Positions 16,901-29,500 of a DNA stretch of 38,856 bases are shown here, piece after piece. Location of the stretch: positions 1 to 38,856 of the IMG/VR virus record IMGVR_UViG_3300020438_000102; one strand, written 5' to 3'. The DNA comes from a virus. Numbering within the stretch: the stretch's first letter is position 1; each line of letters begins with the position of its first letter. The notes under the pieces are model-generated. The model saw only the letters and a list, made by a program, of their open reading frames with translations. It was not told the origin of the DNA and searched no databases. Position numbers and translations under genes: made by a program.

Positions 16901-17546
16901 AAGTGACGAAGTCATTTATCACCCAGTTAAGTATAAGATACTATTTGGTACAGAAGCTAATGAAGATTTACAAGTGATTTTTAAAATTGTTAGAAACAAA
17001 GATCTTGTCGTTAATGACAATGAGTTAAAAGCTGATGTAATTACTGCAATTAACGAATTCTTTGCAATTGAAAATTGGGACTTTGGTGAAACATTTTACT
17101 TCCAAGAGCTTTCGGCATATATTATAAACAAACTAACACCTAAGCTAGTTAGTATTGTAATAGTTCCTAGACAAGGATCTCAAGCATTTGGTAGTTTATT
17201 TGAAATAAGATCAGAACCAGATGAAATATTTATAAGCGGAGCATCTGTATCAGACGTAGAAATAATTAAAGAAATTACTGCTGTACAAATTCAAGCAAGC
17301 GGCAAAGTAATTACAAATAGTGCATCATCTACGTCAGGAATAGCATCGGGTAATGCAACAGTTACACCTAGGACTACTAGCACAAATAACACCACAGTAG
17401 TTAATACATCTAATAATAGTTCAAGTGGTTCTAGTTCAAGTGGTTCTAGTTCAAGCGGTTCTAGTTCAAGCGGTTCTAGTTCAAGCGGTTCTAGTTCAAG
17501 CGGTTCTAGTTCAAATAATTCTAGCGGTGGAGGCTATAGTTACTAA
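13926..17546 (+). CDS. 6: baseplate wedge subunit gp6 with Ser/Gly repeat tail
   Basis: A 1206-residue gp6 homologue (T4 gp6 is 660). The N-terminal 110 residues are highly typical: DFDNLRRAMINYLRQNYPED, then SSEYLALIDMIAFLGQNISF, then RVDLNARENFLETAERRESV. Near 430-480 is the gp6/gpJ-like core with ITGEDYNVGPLSVSQEIIKT. gp6 dimers form the inner ring of the baseplate that passes the contraction signal. Most extra length is in the second half. The last 40 residues are almost only Ser, Gly and Asn, encoded by a 15-bp tandem repeat (17418-17522), then a short GGGYSY end. The stop overlaps the start of the giant gene (TAATG). Confidence 0.93.
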   Translation: MSSSDRQSRLLVSEDWKRIYSSFRNADFQSYDFDNLRRAMINYLRQNYPEDFNDYIESSEYLALIDMIAFLGQNISFRVDLNARENFLETAERRESVLRLARMLAYNPKRNQCANGLFKITTVKTTETMFDSQGINLSNTVVKWNDNANNNYFEQFSKILNAALPINNSIGNPLKSQDIEGVTTQKYRFNSTNSDAALFPFTKSMEGTNVKIELVSSDIDNGSIVEEPPLPGTSPAFLFRDDGQGAGSSNTGFFMHGRQGTMQQGTFNITNPTANQTVAIDAQNINDSDVWLYSVDSNGFETAQWTKLNAVQGNNVIYNSIFNQVRDIFAVESRIGDRINVVFSDGTFGNLPNGNFKIYYRTSLPTPAVITPGAVGNINIAIPYQARNGTQQTLTLGLRLQYTIINGSAAESNADIKLNAPTSYYTQNRLITGEDYNVGPLSVSQEIIKTKSVNRISSGISRYLDIKDPSGKYSTTKLYADDGVLYKDIYETKQDFTFSSQSDIEGIIVNRLQGIIESSGVRNFYLAQYSKLIVDDLSATWNSFSNLTNQNIGTIVDNDSTAFPVGTFTSSNFKSILPGAMLKFVAPEGKHFMSDNSHALMDGEANHPFAVLYKWTKVTNIVDDGTIIDPDLNTGGITLSDSIPTGAILEEIIPALSIFFTNDLKTQIIDQAFAYKDFALRFDRTDGLWKLILAEDIDTIDQFALGKTGDTSGQNLDASWLTYFKTNGEKYTVTTRNLRYIFESENETRFSFDSSDKIYDPKSGKIVRDKVRVLDINTQPDINKPFTQNYDWNISNSYKDSEGYVDTRKIQVEFFDLDNDNVIDDPDLFNQIVSPLVAPQQKLVFLKKFTTSDNVEEFRYFNNTDNTIITKTNQAAIGAYSQYENEGQIFYLYDEGIFKQLNKVLNNLSTVDTYRAYTGRDKIRFEYTHVADSNYRIDPAISNIIDTYVLTRQYDTNIRQYLNGVLLNLPLPQSNDELFRNYGSEINKIKSISDEVIYHPVKYKILFGTEANEDLQVIFKIVRNKDLVVNDNELKADVITAINEFFAIENWDFGETFYFQELSAYIINKLTPKLVSIVIVPRQGSQAFGSLFEIRSEPDEIFISGASVSDVEIIKEITAVQIQASGKVITNSASSTSGIASGNATVTPRTTSTNNTTVVNTSNNSSSGSSSSGSSSSGSSSSGSSSSGSSSSGSSSNNSSGGGYSY
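17418..17522 (+). repeat. 15-bp tandem repeat (minisatellite) coding for SSSGS units
   Basis: Six copies of AGTTCAAGYGGTTCT run head to tail from 17418 to 17507, followed by a diverged seventh copy to 17522. The first two copies carry T at the variable position and the next four carry C. The unit is a multiple of three, so copy changes keep the gp6 frame and only lengthen or shorten the Ser/Gly tail. Confidence 0.97.
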
Positions 17547-20500
17547 TGGCGTATGATAATAATCAAAATGAAAACGCACTTCCGACGCCCGACAGTGGCG
17601 ATAAGACATCTGTAAATTTTTTACCTAAGTTTTTTAGGACTGAAGCAAATAGAAAATTTTTACAAGGTACAATAGATCAGCTTATATCTAAAGGCGCCGC
17701 TGAAAAAATTGACGGATATGTAGGGAGAAAATATACTTCCTCTTATAAAGCAAATGATAACTATCTAGAAGAAACTTCCCAACAAAGAGAAGATTACCAG
17801 CTTGAGCCTACAGTTACAATTAGAGACAATTTAAACAATGTAGACTTTGCTAAAGATTATAAAGATTACCTCAATATAATTAAGTATTTTGGCGGCAGTA
17901 TTTCAAATCAAGATAGATTAAACAAAGTAGATACATACTCTTGGAACCCCCATATCAATTGGGACATGATTACTAATTTTAGAGAATACTATTGGTTGCC
18001 TAATGGTCCTTTGAGTGTTGCTATTGCCGGGCAAGCAAGAGATATTACAAGTACATACTCTGTTACAGTTGAAGATCAGGGCGACAACGATGTTTATATT
18101 TTTAATGACGGTCTTACAGCAAATCCTAAATTAAACTTATATAGAGGACAAACTTATAAGTTTGAAATTGACACTCCGGGACATCCTATTGCGTTTGCAA
18201 TAGAAAGATCTTTTGTTCCAGGTAAAGCTTTATTAGTAGCCGGTAAAGAAGGAATTAGGTCTAGCGGATTATTTGATGCAGAACTTTATGGTAATGAATA
18301 CGATATTGGAGACTTTGTTGTTACACCCGAAGCAGGAAGTGTAACATTTGAATCTGCAGAAAATGTATCAACACTATACAACGACGGAATTAAGAAATTT
18401 AACGAAGCCGGTAATGAAGTTGCTATTGTTTATGTAGAAAAAGGAACAATAACATTTACTATACCTGCTAATGCACCAGACAGACTGTATTATATAAGTT
18501 CCGCAACACCTGATACAAGTGGGTTAATTAAAGTATACGATATCGAAGAAAATACATTCTTAAACGTAGAGCAAGATATACTTGATAAAAAAACTTACAC
18601 TAGTTCTAATAATGTAGAGCTTACTTCGGGCATGTTGGTAAATTTTACAGGATCGGTTTCCCCTGCAAAGTATGCAGACGGCAGTTGGTATGTAGAAGGA
18701 GTTGGACAAAATATAAAACTTGTATCACAAAGAGATTTAGTATTGCCTTCAGCTTACACAGAGAATATTGAAATTCCGTTTGATACAAATAACTTTGATG
18801 TTTTTCCGTACTCAACAGCAAATAACTATCCGCAAAATAAAGATTATATTGTAATAAATCGTGGAGCAAACGATAGAAATCCTTGGAGTAGGACCAATAG
18901 ATGGTTCCATAAAGATGTAGTATTAAAGAGTTTCGAATTAAATGGACTAAATGAAAACTTAGATGATAATTTTAGAGCAAAACGCCCTATTATTGAATTT
19001 GAAGCAGGGATAAAATTATATAATTTTGGCACACAGGCAAAACTTGATATTGATTTAATTGATACAAAAACAACTGATGTGTTTAGTAACGTGCAAGGAC
19101 AAGAAGGTTATATTATTGATAATATAGAGCTTGCCGAAGGCATGCGTGTATTATTTACAAATGATAAAGACCCATTAGTTACTGGTAAAATTTATGTAGT
19201 AGAATTTAAGAGCATAGGAAAAAACAGAAGGGTTATAAGTTTTAAAGAACCAGTAGATTGCGCACCTCAAGATTTAGAAACTGTATTTGTAAAAATTGGT
19301 AAAGCGTATGCTGGCAAGACATTTCACTATCATAAAAATGTTTGGACACAAGCACAAGAAAAAAGTTTGAATAACCAAGAACCTGTATTTGATTTATGTT
19401 GTCCGAGCGGTAGAGAATATGCTGATCAAGATATTTTTGACGGGTCAACTTTTAGAGGTACTAAGTTATTTTCTTATAAAAAGGGAACAGGTTCAAATGA
19501 TCCTGAATTAGGGTTTCCGTTAACTTATAGAAACATTGAAAATACTGGTGATATACTATTTGAATTTAATTTGTTGACAGATGTGTTTACATATCAACAA
19601 GATGATGATAAAATTGATGTTTCTACAAGTATAGCTAATCTAAAAAAATATAAAACAAGGACAGTTTTTAATTATGTGAACGGTTGGAATAGCAAACCTA
19701 CTAGATTTAAACAGTATGTAATAAGAGATATTGAAGTATTACCTAATCAATTAAATAATTTTGAAGTAGATGTATATGATAACGCATATTTGTTAGACGA
19801 CCTTACAGTAAAAGTTTATGTTAACAATAAATTAAAAGTAAATCTACAAGATTATACCTTAGATAAGGGTGTTAATTTTATTGCGGTTAAATTTAATACT
19901 GATTTAGTTGAAGGCGACTTTGTAAAATTTAAGACTCACTCTGCACAAGACAAAAATGAAAATGGGTATTACGAGTTACCAGTCAGTTTAGAAAGAAATC
20001 CCCTAAATGCTGATCTTGTAGAATTTACATTAGGTGAAGTATACGATCATGTTGATAGTATTGTTGAAGAACTAAACGGATTTACAGGAGTATATCCTGG
20101 AAATAGTAATTTACGTGATCTTGGTAATGTAACACATCTAGGAAAACATTTTGTTAAACACGAAGCAGGTTTAGCAAATACTTTGTACCATCTTACAAAC
20201 AAACAGTATAATATTATAAAAGCTTTAAAATATTCTAAAAGGAAATATGCTACATTTAAGACAACTTTTATAGATACAGCTACAAATTTAGGATTTGACG
20301 GAACAAATAAAGCGCACGTAGATAAAGTTTTATTGGCTATTAATAAAGACAAACCTAAAGTACAACCTTTTTACTTTAGTGATATGGTAGCTAGTGGTGA
20401 CAGCAATAGAATAGAATACACTATAATTGATAAAGAAATTAATTTGTATCCATTGACGTCAACCTTTACACTTAGTGATTTATCTGCAAAAGCAGTATTG

Positions 20501-23500
20501 CTATATTTAAACGGCACACAACTTGTACATGATAGAGATTATACTTTTAATGACGATGGATTTGTTAACATTGCGTGTCAAAAAGAAAATGGCGATACAT
20601 TAGAAATTTACGAGTATGCAACTACCGACGGGTCATTTATTCCACCTACTCCGTCAAAACTAGGATTGTATCCTACATGGCATCCAGAAATTTTTATAGA
20701 CTCTACACAGTCTAACAAGCCACTAATCAATACAGCAGGTCCTTTTAAGATTTACGGTGAAGTTGAAGTAGGTAGTTATAAAAATCATCATGGATGGTTT
20801 TATCCTTTATATACATCAAATGCTGCAGCTAAGTCTGCAGATACTGCTGCCGGCGGCACAGGCACCTGTGTTAACTTATTATTTAAAGGACTGCCTGTAC
20901 AATTTTATATACCAACTGTGTCTGCAAATTATGCAACGATAGACGATCAAGAATTAGGAATTGAAGAATATCCAGTAAACTTATCATTTGTAAAAGGGCA
21001 TGACGGTAGCCAGATTAAATGTTATAAAGATTATAGAGATAATTTACTATTAGAATTAGAGAAACGTATCTATAATAATATCAAAGTAGATTATGCTAAT
21101 AATAATATTGATTATTATAATTTTGTAGGTGGCGATTTTAGAAAATATCAAAATTCAGTAAAAGTACAGAACAAAGTATTACTAACTGACTTTATAGAAT
21201 ATCAAGCAAATATAAACGAATCTTATTCCACAAATGATTATGATAGGAACAATGCGTTTACTTACAATTATTCAGCTGGTAATAATCCATCTGGAGATAG
21301 GTTGCCAGGATATTGGCGCAAAATATATATAAATGCATTTGATACTGATCGTCCACATAGTCATCCTTGGGAAATGCTAGGTTTTCAAAATAAACCCACA
21401 TGGTGGAATACAGTCTACGGTCCTGCTCCCTACACAAGCAATAATTTAGTACTTTGGGAAGATTTAGAATTAGGACGCATTGCAGAACCAGGCAAAGAAA
21501 AAATAGTAAAAAAATGGGCTAGACAGAATTTAAAGAATTTTATTCCTGTAGACGGAATGGGACAATTATTGCCGCCTGTAAATATAAATTATATTCAAGG
21601 ATTTAATCAAAGAAAAGCCAACGCTGCGTTTGAATTTGGCGATGCAGGCCCTATTGAAAATTCTTGGCGCAGAAGTTCTGAATATCCATTTGCAATTATA
21701 AATGCAATGCTGTTAGTTACACCTGCAGATATAATTGCAAAAGGTTTTGATGTATCAAGGGCTGTAAAAAATCTTGCAGGACAAGTTACATATGACGATA
21801 CTGGTAAATTTATTGAAAATAAAAATATTTTGTTTCCTAATACTTACGAAGATACTGCTAGAATCAGTACTAGCGGCCTTATAAATTATGTTTATAATTT
21901 AGTTTCTAGTAATGTGCTAAAAGTTTATACAGACTACCAAGATAACGTAAAACAATTAGATGTAAATTTAAGTTTTAGATTAGCTGGGTTTAGTGACAAA
22001 AAGAAACTTAATGTAATTTTAGAAAGTAAGTCACCTAAAACAGAAGTTGGTAGTACTGGAGTATTTGTACCACAAGAAAATTACGAGTTAGTGTATAATG
22101 AATCATCCCCAATTGATACGTTTTTATATAGCGGTGTAATTGTTGAAAAAACTACACAGGGTTTTAAGATATCAGGTTATGCACAAAATTCTCCCTCATT
22201 TAAATATTATAAACCGCTATTAGGTGCTACCAAATATGTTGTTGCCGTTGGCGGAATAAGTGAAGAATTTACTCAATGGGCTCCTAGAACCGTTTTTAGA
22301 AAAGGACAAATTGTATTTTACTTGAATACATATTACAGAGTAACTGACAGTTTTACATCTAATCAATCGTTTGACGAAGACAATTTAGCAAAACTTTCAG
22401 CTTTGCCTACATCAGGCGGCAGAGCAGCTGACTTTTATAAAAGTTTCGATACATCTACAACAGAAGAGCTAATTTACGGAACAATATTACCAGATATTCA
22501 ATCAACTGTAGACTTTTTATTAGGTTATGGAAGATATTTAGAACTTCAGGGATTTACTTTTGATGATGTAGAAGACAATATAGTAAATGACTGGATGTCT
22601 GTTACAAAAGAATTTATGTTTTGGACAACACAAGGCTGGGCAAACGGTACAATTATTAGTGTAAGCCCTTCTGCAAACATTTTAAGTTTTAAAACAGAAT
22701 ATGCTGTAGTTGACAATATTTTTGATGCGTTTTACGATTACAATGTTATTGCAACTAACGGACAAGTGTTAGAAAGAGACTTTAACAATGTAATAAGAAA
22801 AGACAATGAGTTTGGCATAAAGCCCCGAGATACTGATTTAGGTATATATGGTGCTTCGCTACCTATTATACAAAAAGAACATATAATTGTTTTAGATAAC
22901 AATACAATTTTTAATGATGTAATTTATCATCCTGCATCGGGCTATAGACAACAACGTATAAAAGTAAGCGGATACCGTTCAGATAACTGGAACGGCAGTT
23001 TAAATATTCCAGGCTTTATATACGACAATGCTATTGTAAAAGAATTTGTGTCCTACAAAGATTATAAAATTGGCGATTTAGTAAAGTACAAACAGTACTA
23101 CTATGTTGCAAATAAAAATTCAGTAGGACAAAACGATATAGATTTTAATAGTTGGACAAAATTAAATGAAAAACCTGTTCCTGATTTAATTACTAACTTT
23201 GACTTTAGGGCACAACAATTTAATGATTTTTATGAACCTAATACAGCTAGTTTTGATAATGATTTGCATGAATTAGGATCAAGATTAGTTGGGTTTCAAA
23301 AACGTGAATTTTTAAGTAATTTAATTGTTGATGATGTAAGTCAATTTAAATTTTATCAAGGCATGATTCAAGAAAAGGGCACAAAGAATGCTATCACAAA
23401 ATTATTTGCGCCCCTGAGTAATAATAGTCAAGAAAGTTTAGAATATTTTGAAGAATGGGGAATACGTTCAGCCCTGTATGGAAGTACAGATGAAGTTAGC

Positions 23501-26500
23501 CAAATAGAACTAGTGCTATCAGATGAAGACATGAAAATAAGCCCACAACCTGTAGAATTTGTAGATAATATGCCTTCTAGCAATTTTGATAACTCACTAA
23601 GAGTAGTGCCTAGTATGCTTATTGACAGGCCCAACGATTGGGAAACAAAATTTCCTGTAATTGAAAATCCTAAGGAATACACACAAACTTCTGGATATGT
23701 AGACGATGAAGATATTAACTTTAATGTTGGATCAGTAGGAGACTTAGCTTTAGGTAATGTTAATATTCTACCTTTAGGAGGATACATACATCTAACTTCT
23801 ACATTAGACGGCAACTGGACAATATATCAACATACAGAGACAGAACTAAAATGTACAGGAGTTGTAGAAGCAACAGAACTGAGTGCATCTGGAAAATTAC
23901 TTTACACTATTACTTTTGATAAGTGGGTCCAATCTTATATCAGCGACAATGATATTATTGCACTTCGCGGCGCCGAAGAATTTGACATTAACGGCTTTTA
24001 TAATGTTGAGAGTACTGAATTAAACACTGCTACTGTACAAGTTCCAATTGATAATGATATTAAAGGATTTGTAAATCAATCCTTTACAGTTACTCAACTA
24101 CGTAAAGTAAGATTATTAGATGAAACACAAATTAACGATATAGTTAATGAAGATTTATACTCTAATCAAAAAATATGGATTGACAATTATAATGACAAAA
24201 AAGACAACTGGAAAGTTGTTAAAAATGAAAAGGTATTTTCGAAATTAGAAGAATATGTAAATCCTACAGACTGGGATAGTACAGTACAAGACTTCACAGG
24301 ATCTATGACTGCTACTCAGGATAATAGAAATGTTTTTGTTGCATCAAAAGGTGACGAAGCAGGCAAAATTTATGTGTATAAACGCACAAAAGAAAATGCA
24401 AATCTACGACTAACTCAAGTTTTAAATTTTACTCAAGACGGATTGTCAGCAGTAGAATCTAATGATGACTTTGGTCATGCCATGGATGTTAGTTTAGATG
24501 GAGAATTCTTAGCAGTAGGTATGCCGTTTGCTTCTAATATTAAAACTAAACTTACTGGAGATTTTAATTCAACTACTGCATATGAAAAATTTGATATTGT
24601 AAAATATAGAGAAAGTTTTTGGAGAGCAAATAGATCAATATTGCCTGAAACCGGAACACAAAGTTTTAGCACTTTTGATTCGTATATAAACTTAACAACT
24701 CAAGCTGATACCGATAGTACTAATTTACAACTATTAGTAGCAGGCGATTTTGGATTAACTGCAACTAATACAGATCACATATTAGTTAGAGCTCCTATAG
24801 ATATGTATATAGGTACAAAAGGAAGAATAGACGGTGCTGCTGGCGATAAAGTTAATTTATATTGGAATCAGCGTAGTTACGCATATCCTACATTAGACAA
24901 TTACTTGCCGTTTGATGGTGCTATACCTGAGATTACAAGAAATTTTATAAACCAAGAACATGAGATTATCGAAAAAATTGATGCAATTCTAAGCGTTGAT
25001 ACTTTTGTAAGTTTGCCTGTTGTTGGAGATATTATAACAACAGATACAGCAACTGGAGAAGTATTTTACACAAATACATATAGAGATTCGGCCGTAATCT
25101 ACCTAAAAAATGTTGTTGGTATTTTGAATGTAAATGATGAAGCATTCATCCAAGGTTCTAGTAACTTTATTGGATTTTATACACAAGAATCTACATATGT
25201 AACATCTCCGGATGTTGGCGGCTTTTGGTATATTAATACTCAAACTGCTGGCAATGCATTTACCTATAACAATAACGGAAAATATTTAGACATAGGTAGA
25301 GGACTTGTATTTGCCGATGTTAGACCATCAACTAGTGTAAGGGCAGTTAATAACTATAATAACATTCAAGATGCAGTAGCAAGCATAGGTAATTTTGTAC
25401 AAGAAAAAAATAGAGCAAGTTTTATTACACAGTTAAGTTATAGAGGAAATCCTGTGTCACAGGACGGGGTTTCATCAGTTGAATCTCCTCAATTAAGTAA
25501 TAAATGGGTAGTGAGAATATCTAAAGAATACCAAGATATATTAGAAGCAGAAAATGCATTTGAATTACAAGGAAGTATTAGTAATGCTACGTTAGGCTTT
25601 GGATTCTATGATGGAGACAACAGTCCTGCAGAGCTGTCTAATACAGGTGGAATAGATTTAGAATTGTTAACTAGTTCACATCAGATTTATGATAAATGGG
25701 ATGGGTACATTGATCTTACTTTAAGCGAGTTTGATGCATCTGGCTTTGCATTTCAACCCCAAGTTGGCGACATCATAGAAGATGTACAAATACCTAGAGA
25801 TGGATCCGGCGGTTTAGCACTTACAAGTATAAGCACTAGTTTGGCAGAAGTCAAGTTTCTCCAAAGAAAATTTAATACTGTACGGCTTTATGTGACTGTG
25901 CAATCAGGAACTTGGACAGAACTTAATAATATTGGCAAATTTCAAATCCGCAGAAAAGCAGGAAATTTTAATACAATTGATCCGAATATTAGAGGGGGAG
26001 CAGATGTTGACAGAGTATTTGGAACCATTGACGACCCAGATAACCAAATTATTCTTGGCAATAATATAGTTGGTGATTTATTAGTATTCGAAAAAAGTTC
26101 AACAGACGCAACTGATAAATTTAGTATTGTTGATAATCCTGAGATTTTAGAATCAGAATACTATTTCTTTGAAGAATCAATAGAAGGTGGAATATCTAGA
26201 GCAGAAAATGCACCATTTAGTCTTAATAAAGACTGGACACAGATATATAATATCCCTGCTGATGAAAGAGGAACAGAAAGCGGGCTAGCTAACGAGGGCG
26301 CAGTTGCAATTTATAGACGTGGACCAGGCGGCACCTACGATTTAGATTATATTCTGACTAGTCAGTATAAGTTTGCTAATAGAAAATTTGGCGACACGAT
26401 TAAAATACGCAAGAACGGAAATCTTTATACTCTCTTAGTAGGCAGCCAAGGAGATTTAGACGGATCAACAAGGAGTGATCCTGGCAGTATAGAAATTTTT

Positions 26501-29500
26501 ATGCATGGTGCATCGTCGCTTGATGTTTTTAAAGGCGATTATCAAAAAACAAGTTATGATAAAGGCGATGTTGTAATATATAAAGACAAATACTATCGTG
26601 CTAATAAAGATACAAATGATTCTATAGGTACAAATATACTTAATCCTATTATTTGGGATAATATTAGCTGGCGTTATGGAGTAGATAACGACTATAGAGG
26701 AGTATGGGAAAATACGTATCCGTATACTAAAGGATCGATTGTACTAAAGGATAATAAATTTTATACAGCACAAACTAATATTGCAGGCGGTGCTGCATGG
26801 AATACAAATATATGGCTAGAAAACACACAGAAGATAGATTACTTAGGTTATTTGCCTAACCTTTCTACAGCATACTATGGCGAAAACACATTTGACCCAG
26901 CAACAAATATAATTCAGTTTAGTGAAAGTTTTGATGTTAGCGAAAATGGCGATGTGCTTATAGTTACAGCTACAGTTGAATCAACTGATAGTGGTCCTGC
27001 ATCATCTAAGCTTGCAATTTATAGAAAGAATGAAGAAAAATATGAATTATTCCAAATCATAGATAGTCCTAATGATAATAATGGATGGGCAGATAATGTT
27101 AGGCTCAAGCCAGACGGACTACAATTTATAGTATCAGCGTCATATTCAGATACAGACGGAATAACTGATAGTGGAGAAGTGTATGTATATACTCAAAATA
27201 ATGGCTTATTTACAACAACTCCTCAAACAATAAAAAGTCCTAATAGAGAACTATCAGAAAGGTTTGGCTCTTCAATAGCATTTAGTGACGAAAATTTATT
27301 TGTTACTAGTTTAAATGGCGACCAAAAAATTCCAACAACGTTTGATACATATGCAAATAAGTTAGAAGACTCAAGGTACATAAACGACCCACTTTCAGGT
27401 AGTTTAGGCGTTACAACAACTTTCGATTTATCATTCACTGAATTTAAAAACACAAAAATAGATTCTGGTGTTGTTTATGTTTATGAAAATTTCAACGACA
27501 CATATACATACAGTGATAAATTTAGATACGATAATGCAACAACTGATTTTGGAAAAAATTTATTAGCAAATGAAAATCATGTTTATGTTGGCATTCCTTA
27601 TTATTTAGAGAATGATAACGAACGCGGAATATTTATTGATTATAGAAAACCAAAAAATAAAAAATCTTGGTCTACTTACAAAGAAATAGTTTTACCTGTC
27701 GATACAACCTTAATAGAAAGCGTAATGCTTTACGATAGAAAAAAGAACGCAGTAGTAAGTTATGTTGACTATATTGATCCGGTACAAGGAAAAATTGCAG
27801 GCATAGCAGAACAAGATATAACATTTAAAACAAATTCTGATCCTGCTTATTATAATGTAGGATTATTATCAGATCCAAAAGTTGATGCTAATCAAGTTTG
27901 GACAACATCTCATGTAGGGCAAGTATGGTGGGATATTAGTTCAGCTAAGTTTGAGTATGCGTATCAAGGAAGTACATCATATCAAAAGAATGCATGGTCA
28001 AAGCTAGTTGACGGTGGATCTATTAATGTATACGAATGGGTAGAGAGTTCGTACTTGCCAAGCCAATATACAGATCTTTCTAATAGCGAAAAAGGTATAA
28101 AACTAGGTATAAGCGGACAGCCTTTGTACGGTGACTCAATGTATAGTGCAAAACTTATATATGACAGTGTGGCACAAATTTTTACAACAAAATACTATTT
28201 TTGGGTCAAAGATAAAAGAACTACTCCGGTAATAAAAAATAGAAACCTAAGTATTTTTGATATTGCAAAATTAATTGAACGTCCTAGAGAGCAAGGCTAT
28301 AGATATATAAGTTTTATTTCTAAAGACAAAATGATATTAAACAATTTTGAGAATGTAATTAAAGGCGATGATATTGTACTTAATATTAAGTATAGAAAAC
28401 AACTTCCTAAAAATACAAATACTCATAGTCAGTTTAAATTACTTGCAGATGGTGACCCAACTTCGCGCATTGATGAAGGAATAGAAAGAAAATGGCACGA
28501 TAGTTTAGTCGGGTTTGACACAAATTATAGACATGTTCCTGATAACAAAATTCCTGTACAACAAAGATACGGAATATTAAATAGACCAAGACAAAGTATG
28601 TTTGTAAATAGGACCGAAGCACTAAAACAAACAGTTGAAAGACTTAATTATATATTTGCTAATAATCTAATAGTAGATGACTACAATATTAGTGCATTAT
28701 TACAAAAAGAAGCAATTCCAACACCAGGTACAAATGAATTTGACGTAACTATTGACACATATGAAGAATTGCAGTTTGTAAGCACAAATAATATTAAACC
28801 TGCTAAATTAACTCCTATTCTAAACAACGGAAAATTGATTAGAGTTGATATTACAGATCCTGGCAGGGGTTATAAAACACCGCCAAGTTTTGAATTATCA
28901 GGCGGCGGCACTGATGCAACCATCGATATTAAAATTAATAACCTAGGAAGCATTACTTCTGTAAAGGTAACTTCGCAAGGTAAGAACTATATTGATTCAC
29001 AATTGATTGTAAGGCGATTCAGTGTGCTAGTAAAAGCTGATTCAACTACAAAAAATAATTGGTCCGTATATGGTTATAACGAAATAGATAAAACTTTCTT
29101 TAAACGTAAAACACAATCTTATGATGTAACAAAGTATTGGGACTATAAAGATTGGTATGCAGAAGGATTTAATCAGTTTACTAATATTAATCATCAAATT
29201 GATTCTAGTTATCAGTTACAACAAACAGATATACAATTTAACGATATTGTTAAAATAAAAGATATCGGAACATCGGGATGGCTTCTACTTAAAAGAACAG
29301 GCTTAACTAATGCCGCCGATTACACAAGAGATTATTTAACAATTGGCAGACAAAATGGTACACTAGAATTTAAGGCATCTTTATATGATACAAATACAAG
29401 TGTTATTGGTTACGATAATAGAACATTTGATAGCGGAACATATGATAATTTCCCTGCTCAAGAAATAAGAATTATATTAGAAGCATTACGAGATAATATT

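Noticed and set aside
17418-17522. Tandem repeat as a CRISPR-like array
   Set aside because: Units are head to tail without spacers, are in frame within gp6 and encode a simple Ser/Gly tail.
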